64,000 nucleotides of DNA from contig KB295623.1 of assembly GCA_000328365.1 (NCBI GenBank), positions 304,051 through 368,050 of the forward strand. The letters are read 5' to 3'. This DNA is from Capitella teleta. Lineage: Eukaryota; Annelida; Polychaeta; Capitellidae. Position 1 is the stretch's first letter; each line of letters starts with the position of its first letter. The notes below the pieces were generated by a model. The model had not been told where the DNA came from. It searched no databases and saw only the letters and a program-made list of their open reading frames with translations. The translations under genes were made by a program, and so were the position numbers. Shown here piece by piece: positions 56,925-64,000 of this stretch.

Positions 56925-59423
56925 ATGATCCGTGCGCTGTCAGAATGGAATCTGTGTTCAACCTGCTACTCAGTTATGAGGAGGAGTGTGGTGAGTTATT
57001 ATAATAGGAATTAAGAATATTGAACCCGCAAACGCTAATTAATGAATCTTCCCCTCGTAGATGACCATTTCGGAAGCGGAGAAAGACTCTCTGCCCAAAG
57101 TCACTTTTCCAGCGCGTGTCGTGGAGAAAGTTCTCCGCAATCGCGGCAAAAGAGCGGCAAAAGCGCATCAGAAGAAAAGGACGTATAAAGGCCCAGTGGT
57201 GATATCATGTAAACGAGCACAGTACAACCACCGCCAGGGTCAGCCCTACAGCCGGTTCAGTCCAACTGAGAATCTCTCTTCCGGTGGCTGGAAAAACAGG
57301 AAATCTGTGGGAGATTATTTCACCATCAATGCCGTGTCATCCGTCAGTCCAATGTTTTCACTCTTATCCTTGCAGCATGGAATTTCCTCCTTCCAGAATC
57401 CGGCATGGAATGAAGTCGCTGAGTCAGCATCATTTTCAGACCTTGGCATTCATCCAGAATTGGTGGAACAGCTGACCAAGTTTAAGATCAATCAGCCGAC
57501 AAATGTCCAAGTAAGTTTGTTAATCTCAGTCTCAATTGCATAAATTATCTCTCTCTCTGTCAGCAAAAAGCAATCCCTGAAATCCTCAGTGGCTACAATG
57601 TGATCTGTGCAGCTGAAACAGGTGCCACTCCCTCTTTTATCGTTTCTCTCGGTTTCACTGATTGTTCTGCTGTTTACAGGAAGTGGGAAAACCCTCGCTT
57701 TCCTTCTCCCGATGCTACACCGAATCCTGGAATTGAAGAAGACAAAGTTCTTCTCTGAGACTCCGCCCAACACTCCACATGGACTCATTCTGACTCCATC
57801 TCGGGAACTGGCCGATCAGATACACGTAAGAGAACGCGCGCAAGAGAAGAAATAAGCTAAATTCTTCCTTCCGCAGGGCGTTACGAGAGATCTATGTCAC
57901 GAGGGAATAAACATCCATCCGCACTTGGTGACGGGCGGCAGAGGCACTCAGGTATGAACACCAATTAATCTGCCGTTCATTCAAACTTGATTTTGAAGAA
58001 TATCCTCAAATGGAAACCTCAAAGTGCAATGGATGTCCTCATCACCACGCCCGGCATCTGCACTAAACTCCTGACTAATGGTACTGTAATGACCTTGACC
58101 TGGTTGTGCTTGACCTTGATCTGGTTTCAGGCCTGGTGAATCCATCGCTCCTTCAGACGTTGGTGTTAGATGAGGCGGACACTCTTCTCGATGATAGCTT
58201 TAGCACTCTGGTTCTCAGCCTCATCAAGCGGCTTCGAATCTCCAGTGAGAAGCCCCTCAACCCCTCAGCGGAGAGTTCCAGCGTCGTGGGCACCCAGGTG
58301 GCGCTGGTGTCTGCCACAATGCCGCGTGATCTGCAGAAGATCCTTGCAGATATTGTGCCGGTGAGAAGAGTTATTTGTTGGCTGATTATGATTTATTTAT
58401 GTTGATTTATGGTTGATTTATGATTTATGGTTGATTTATGGTTGATTTATGGTTGATTTCAGTTTGATTCAATGAAATTGGTGCAGACAAACCACCTCCA
58501 TCGCATCATGCCTCACGTGTCTCAGAAGTTTATGAGGCTGAAAGCCGGGGATAAACTTGGTGAGGGATCTTACAGTCACCACATCTGTTATCACTTGTTT
58601 CTCTTTTACAGTTCAATTGGTGAAACATCTGAAGAAGAAATCGAACCTGAATTATATTGTTTTCACAAATCAATCAAAAACAGCGCAGTTTATCAGTTAT
58701 TACCTGCGAGAGAACGGAATTGACAACACTCTCTTCCACGCCAACATGGCGCAAAAGGTGAATGATTAAATGATTGATTGACCAATTGATTAAATGATTG
58801 ATTGACTAAATGGTAAAATGATTGATTGACTAATTGATTAAATGATTGATTGACTAAATGATAAAATGATTGACTAATTGATTAAATGATTGATTGACGA
58901 AATGATTAAATGATTGCAGGTCCGAGAGGGTCGTTTCAGTGAGTTCCAGTCAAACGAGCCGAACTCCTCGAACGTCCTTGTCTGCACTGATGTTGCATCG
59001 CGCGGTCTGGATACAATTCACGTGAGCGACATTTCGCATCTCTGTGCTATCCCACAATGCCTTCCTCACAGGCACATCACGTAATCAACTTTGACTTCCC
59101 AAACTTTGTGTCCGATTATATTCATCGGGTTGGTCGAGTGGGGAGGGTTGCCAGCACTCAATCGGGATTTGCTCTGAGTTTCGTCTCTGCCAAGTGGGAA
59201 GTGGAATGCTTGTGGAAGATTGAGGTACATACAGGAGGTCTTAGACCCCTTGCGGTCTCGTACAGCAGGCCTTAGGACCCGCCATCTACTTGAGACGGTG
59301 TTAATTTTTTTGTTTTTGTAGACGGCAGCACGTACAAGCAAAGAGTTCCACAACGTGAACGCAAATATCAAGCGTAGGTTGGTGAGCAACGCTGAACAAA
59401 GGGAATTGGATTCACAACAATAG
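56925..59423 (+). CDS. DDX28: DDX28, mitochondrial DEAD-box RNA helicase
   Basis: Twelve exons join in frame to 568 residues (human 540): 56925-56990, 57061-57510, 57564-57621, 57680-57825, 57877-57951, 57999-58080, 58131-58360, 58463-58559, 58612-58757, 58920-59021, 59072-59223/4 and 59322-59423. The start at 56925 is chosen because MIRALSEWNLCSTCYSVMRR gives a mitochondrial-type presequence in phase with exon 2. Helicase motifs in order: Q motif (FKINQPTNVQQKAIP), AAETGSGKT (I), PSRELADQ (Ia), TPG (Ib), LDEAD (II), SAT (III), VCTDVASRGLD (V) and HRVGRVGR (VI). HRIMPHVSQKFMRLK is specific to DDX28 (human HCIMPHVRQTFMRLKG). The protein assists mitochondrial large-subunit ribosome assembly in human. 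AATAAA directly follows the stop at about 59426. Introns 7 and 9 contain short tandem repeats. Confidence 0.95.
58758..58919 (+). repeat. Degenerate tandem repeat in DDX28 intron 9
   Basis: Units of the type AAATGATTGATTGACTAAAT and ATGATTAAATGATTGAC fill most of this 162-bp intron. A second tandem block of TGATTTATGGT units fills intron 7 (about 58390-58460) right up to its acceptor. Confidence 0.75.
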
Positions 59424-59658
59424 GAAATAAACCAATTTAACAATGAGAAATTGTTGTTTATTCACTTCTACAAAATCACAAAGTACTGATGAAATGTTTT
59501 AATACTCAATTCTGGGTAATACTTCTTTCTTCAGTCTTATACCATTAATCATAGTCTTCTATAGAACAGTAAAAAAAAGTTCATCATTTCAAATACTGAT
59601 CACAGTGGATTTTTGTAAAACATGATAATATCACAGTTTGATTATCACAAGAGTGTTG

Positions 59659-62617
59659 CTATGCAACTGGTTGTTCAGTTGCCAAGGTCATGATGTTTGG
59701 CAACTTGCCAACTGAAGAGCCATCTAGCCTGGCGTTGGTGAGGAAAGTGTTATCTTCCTGAGCTTCCTCTTCCTCTCCCCTGCGGTTAAAAAAAAAAAAG
59801 ATCAATGATCTTGAGCAATGAAGCGAGTTTTACGCACCATGCCGAAGTGTTGTCCAAAGCGAGTGGCGCCGCAGGTGGATGTGGCGCCACCTTCTGTTGT
59901 CGGCCGGAACCGCTGTTCATTTTAGCGAAGAGGTATCGAAGGATGCGTTCCTTGTGCTCCCAAGTGAGCTCCCCTATGTCCACCTTACCTCCCCCTGAAT
60001 TAATCCTGAAATATCATATATCCGGTATATTTATGATGATTATATAATTATGCAAATTTATGGAGGGCACGACAACATGAGGGACGGAAATATAAATAGT
60101 CAAAGTTCGTTATTACGAACTCAGATATACAGAACTTCCGGTTATACTAGTATATAGGACTACTTTGGAGATCCCCGCCAAATCCCGATCTTTTAACATT
60201 GCAGGAAATTTTAATGTTCTCTGCATACCGATATATAGAACTCTGATATTACAAATGAATTTTTATTTTCCCTGAAGGTTCGTAATAACCAGCTTCGACT
60301 GTAATAAAATTGTGTGATTTCTGGCGCTTGGTGGTGCAAAGGATTCAACACTAATCGGAATAAATTCAACCAATCAGAACTCACTTCTCTTCAAGGAGAG
60401 TTTCTCCTTTCCTTTGGTCAGATTAAATGAGATGAAAAAAATATTTTGCGTGATTTCAAAAAAGATTATCAAGTGATTTCATTTTAATTAGCATGCAGAT
60501 GACACGACATTTAAACAGACCTGTCATTATAGCATCATCTGATAGGGAAAGCGATAAGAAAAGCATCAAATGATTCCATATGGGGTCACCTCAAGTATTA
60601 ATCTCCATTTCACTCACAATATTTCTGCTGCTTGGAGATCCCTGAAGACACTGTTGGTGCTGTTGTCACCCTTGTTGAATGTTCGGATCTTGGGGAATTC
60701 CCCTTTGCCCTGGTGTGCCTCGAGCATCCTCCGTGTGTAAGCCGCTTGTGCGTCCTTTCGGTACTGACCCCTGCCGGAACACAAGGGTTATTGACCCCTA
60801 GAACGATGACGATTGCTCACCTGGTGGCAGCAATCTCTTTCTTCACCTGTTCCAGGGCATCCAGGAAGAAACGCTCAATGTCCGTGCGTTCTTCAAGAAT
60901 ATTTCTCGCCAATTTCTTAACTTTGCTCATCTCGCGTGACTTCAAGTCAACCGTTCGCTGGAGTTTGCTGATTTCGTTTTTTGCTGATTCATTTTCGATT
61001 GCTGCCTTTTCAATCAGCGAATTGCGTTCCTTTTCAAATTCGGTGACAACCAATGTCAGCGATTTCTCCAAAGTTTCAACTTTTTCTTGCAGCTGTGAAT
61101 TAAAGTTGAGCTAGTGCGTCCAATCCCGTCCATCATTGCACCAACTGACCTCTTTAATCTCTGATTTCTGGCTCTTGGATTGAGTGAGTTTCTGCTTGAT
61201 GAGCAGCTGGTTGAGTTCCTGCTCACTGCTCAGTTCCTTGTTCTGTTCCTCCAGTGAGTGACTGAGGGTCTTCAACTTTTCTCCTTCCGCGATATGATAA
61301 CTCAACGCCTCATTCACACGCACATTCTCCTTATAGACAGATCGCGTGGTCTCATCGAGATTACTACAAAGAGATTACCCTCAAGACAAGGCAATAACCT
61401 AGTATGGGGCTATCTCACGTGATGGCTTCAGTGTGTGCCCTTTCTGCTAATTCAGCAATTTTCTGGTTGGCTTCCTGCTGTAGCCTCATCTGCAAATTAG
61501 AGACAGCTGTGATGATGAGCTTCTCATAATTGGTAATCCATGCAACAGATGCTGCCAAGTGCAATGGCCATGTGTGGTCTTCATGAACATTTATTTGGAG
61601 AGTGAGTGTGAGTGTGAGTAGCTGTGTGTCTGAATAGGTGAGTGGATTCTGTGATTTTTATCTCCCGCCTTAATTCTGAAAGACTTTGATGAAAAAATAA
61701 TTGATAGACAAATAGATTAATTGAGGGCGATTAATGGGCTACTTTTTACCTGATTATTGATTACTACAAGCACAAGTAATTTGCTTTGACATGTGTTAAT
61801 TAATGTTAATTTATTCATTTGATTCACTGACTAATAATGTCCCTTGAGAATATGAGAGAGGTGAACTACCAGTCACGCCATGCTACGACAGTGGAATGCA
61901 TTTTTTTTACCTTTTCTTCAAAGAACTTCTGCTCCATACGACCTAAAGTTTCTTTATGTTCACGGTTCGCGTCAAACATGGTTTCCTTGATCTGAGGATA
62001 AAATTAGGTCACACAGAGGTCACCCAGGGTCAATCTCCTCATCTGACCTCCTCCAGCTCCCTCTGCATCTGCGCTCTCTTCCGTCTGAACTCTTTCACCA
62101 TCTTCAGCTCTCCCTGCAACACCTCCACGTCGTGAGTCTTCTGAGACAACTTCTGTTCCGCCTCAGACAACCGCGTTTGGAAACCCAGCACCTGACAGAG
62201 CGAAAAAGAAGGGACTCACACAGAACTGACGCGGCAGCACTCACAATCTGCTCCTGCTCTCGGCGGTGCTCCTTCTTCAAATCCTTCATCTGTTGAATGA
62301 CCTTCTCGATCTGCTTGTCCTTCTCCAGATCCTGCCGCTTCAAGTACGTCACCACGTCGATCGTGTCTTTCTCAGTCTGAGACATCTGCGTGTGGAGTCC
62401 TTCGTTCTCCGCAACCAGGCGTCGTGCATTGTCCCTTTTTGAGATGAGAGTTGGTACCTGTTGTGTGATATGCAAGTGCTACCTCTACCTGTATTCTGCG
62501 CGGGATTTCTCCGCCACATCCAACCGAGCTTCCCATAATTTGGAGTTGGCTTCCGACATGGATTTCATGCTTGCATCTTTCTTCCCTTTCTTACTGTCAG
62601 ACTTTCCTCCCTTCTTC
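59659..62617 (-). CDS. BBOF1: BBOF1 (CCDC176), basal body orientation factor
   Basis: Exons 62617-62489, 62434-62245, 62191-62048, 61991-61911, 61489-61419, 61363-61150, 61092-60821, 60770-60618, 60005-59838 and 59779-59659 join in frame to about 480 residues; the first, probably tiny, coding exon is not found (the 62617 exon needs two bases from upstream). Lysine-rich start (KKGGKSDSKKGKKDASMK), then long coiled coil. Diagnostic blocks shared with vertebrate BBOF1 as I recall it: NSKLWEARLDVAEKSRAEYR, KDTIDVVTYLKRQDLEKDKQ, QKFFEEK, IAELAERAHTEAI, VNEALSYHIAEGEKLK, KLARNILEERTDIERFFLDA and LTWEHKERILRYLFAKMNSG. BBOF1 aligns basal bodies in multiciliated cells and is a ciliary/flagellar axoneme protein. 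A minus-strand AATAAA at about 59455-59460 lies inside the DDX28 3' flank, so the two transcripts overlap at their ends. Intron 61910-61490 is about 420 bp. Confidence 0.92.
60099..60302. mobile_element. Non-autonomous pogo/Tigger-like element in a BBOF1 intron
   Basis: The left end GTCAAAGTTCGTTATTACGA and the right end, reverse complemented, CAGTCGAAGCTGGTTATTAC are inverted versions of the CAGTCRAA...CGTTATTACGAA termini used by pogo/Tigger DNA transposons. The element is about 204 bp, flanked by TA, and has no coding capacity. Inner blocks (CAGATATACAGAACTTC versus TATATAGAACTCTGATAT) also pair roughly. Confidence 0.75.
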
Positions 62618-64000
62618 CTGCAGCAAAGTAAAAAAAAGGAAAGTTTAAATTGAAGTTCAGAAATACGTCTACATTGAATTATTCACAGTAATTGTTATCA
62701 TAGGTGTCCTATGATTCCCTGCAGGAGGAGAATTGTGTTGTTGGTGGGGTGGGTGTTAAGGGGAGTTCAGTGTTATTGGGTTGTTAATTCTCTGGTTATG
62801 TTAATCCGCTGATTTTAACAAATTAAAATTCATTCTCAACAGCGATGATTTGATTGGTTGTAATATGATAATTTTATTGATTTTTGCTATTCTCACACAG
62901 ATTGTCAGAAGGTCAAAAACACAATTCCAATAATCAAATCGCACATGCAGTGAACAAAAATTATAAATCAGGCAAGATAATTATTAGGATTAAAGGGATG
63001 GGGAACTGAATTTTAAGTGATGTTCTATTGACTCATAGTACCAATTGATAGCATTCCGTGCCAAAAACACCCTGCCTGGATGCAAGCGTAAGGAAATAAT
63101 GCATTCCGAATATCGGGGTTAGCATTGCGCCTATGGGAGAATGGCTTCCATTGCGAAGTATAGGAGGCAAACGTCAGCTGATGGCTTGGTTTGGCTGATG
63201 GCTGATTGGTTCCGTTCCCCTCGTGAAGCTATCGATTTCAGCCAATCAGAGCAGAGCATCTTCGCCATAAAAGGACATCTTTGTTGTTTACGAAACGAAA
63301 GCGCATGCGTGGTGCACTCTGGTTGACCTTTTTACTGTTTCAGGATGAGAAACGTGGTAGGTGTCCTAGAAAATCGCTTGTTAAAATAAGAAAAATAGCG
63401 AAAAATATTTTTTTTTGCGCCTGACTGGTGGCAAAATGATTATTCTATCTATTTCCGAAAAGAAAATAAAAAAATATCAAGGGGTTTAATCGCAGGACAC
63501 GGTGATATGACGAGGCCCGTTGTAAAAGATGGGGAACTCGGTGTTTCATCACAGCGACTGACGTCACGCCTAATTAGCAATATATCTCCCGCGAAATCGT
63601 TAGCGATGATATTCCTTGTGTGGGCCAAGCATAAGAATCATCTTTGGTGCATCAAATAACGACTCAAAGTCCATTTTCAACCAGTTCTCCCTCCCTTTAA
63701 AATTTTGTCAACTGCTAATAAGTGAAAATCAATTAATTTGTTTGACCAATAAATAATAAATAAATAATAATAATAAATACCAGCGGAAAAGAGGATCATA
63801 ATGTTCAGCAAAAAAAAAACACCCCATTGAATCTGTAGCCACGGTAGTACAATTATTGATTAAACAAGGAATATGTTGAACACACTTAATTATCATAATT
63901 TATGTTGTGCATGTTTAGCAATATTGGTCAGTGGCAGTCCAGTGGCAGTCGAAAGAAGGAGGCATTATCCTTGGATATACCAGCTGCCGATATGTACTAG
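62618..64000. other. BBOF1 upstream flank; promoter-like segment
   Basis: No supported coding exon except a possible missing BBOF1 first exon. The segment 63200-63310 carries an inverted CCAAT box (GATTGGTTCCG), a direct one (AGCCAATCAGAGC) and AGCGCATGCGTG near 63299-63310, which resembles the NRF1 palindrome. This fits a housekeeping-type promoter for BBOF1 or for a gene beyond the right edge. The last 600 bp are AT-rich with poly-A tracts and no feature noted. Confidence 0.5.

Noticed and set aside
56941-57061. Alternative DDX28 start MESVFNLLLSYEEEC in another frame
   Set aside because: It joins exon 2 out of phase with the helicase; the frame starting at 56925 joins in phase and gives a mitochondrial-type leader.
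1-64000. Retroviral, Polinton or LINE protein remnants
   Set aside because: No reverse transcriptase, integrase, capsid or polymerase motifs were noticed in any frame; only SINEs and small DNA-transposon-type repeats were found.

Overview
This is a gene-dense, AT-rich animal nuclear window. Thirteen gene models can be supported, eleven of them recognisable: eight read from start to stop, while the TMEM179-like, CEP170-like and BBOF1 models have an incomplete 5' end or unresolved exon edges. Most introns I could delimit are about 40-60 bp, with good GT...AG junctions that keep the reading frame. The protein set (CCDC170, CEP170, SDCCAG8, BBOF1, HHAT, BABAM2, DDX28, HTD2, a kexin-like proprotein convertase, a TMEM179-like protein) is metazoan. 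Divergence from human, tiny introns and tight packing suggest an early-branching animal, most likely a sponge; that placement is inference. No bacterial operons, CRISPR arrays or retroviral proteins were seen.

Layout: (1) 206-1054 (+), C-terminal exons of a TMEM179-like membrane protein. (2) 1055-6600, gene-poor, with a tRNA-derived SINE, foldback repeats and a pogo/Tigger-like end. (3) 6664-9807 (+), proprotein convertase. (4) 11010-14722 (+), CCDC170. (5) 15268-16446 (-), mucin-like type I glycoprotein. (6) 17370-18373 (-), mitochondrial HTD2 dehydratase. (7) 18929-19372 (+), single-exon secreted-type ORF. (8) 20506-33180 (-), CEP170-like gene with an N-terminal acidic extension. (9) 37542-43408 (+), SDCCAG8, head-to-head with CEP170. 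(10) 45552-49999 (-), Hedgehog acyltransferase-family MBOAT. (11) 51325-52420 (+), unknown protein with a PP1-docking-like motif. (12) 52550-56424 (-), BABAM2/BRE, with a 28-bp minisatellite that multiplies its own 5' splice site. (13) 56925-59423 (+), DDX28. (14) 59659-62617 (-), BBOF1.

Four of the genes (CCDC170, CEP170, SDCCAG8, BBOF1) encode ciliary, centriolar or microtubule-associated proteins, and RFX X-box-like palindromes are scattered through the window, one 88 bp upstream of the CCDC170 start. CEP170 and SDCCAG8 are also divergent neighbours in human, so this looks like retained ancestral microsynteny. A second motif, TCATAACGCAC, is strongly over-represented on both strands, often as inverted pairs and often near gene starts; it is the best candidate here for an undescribed cis-regulatory element. 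Two single-base frame breaks sit in G runs of otherwise intact genes (CEP170, SDCCAG8) and may be assembly errors.
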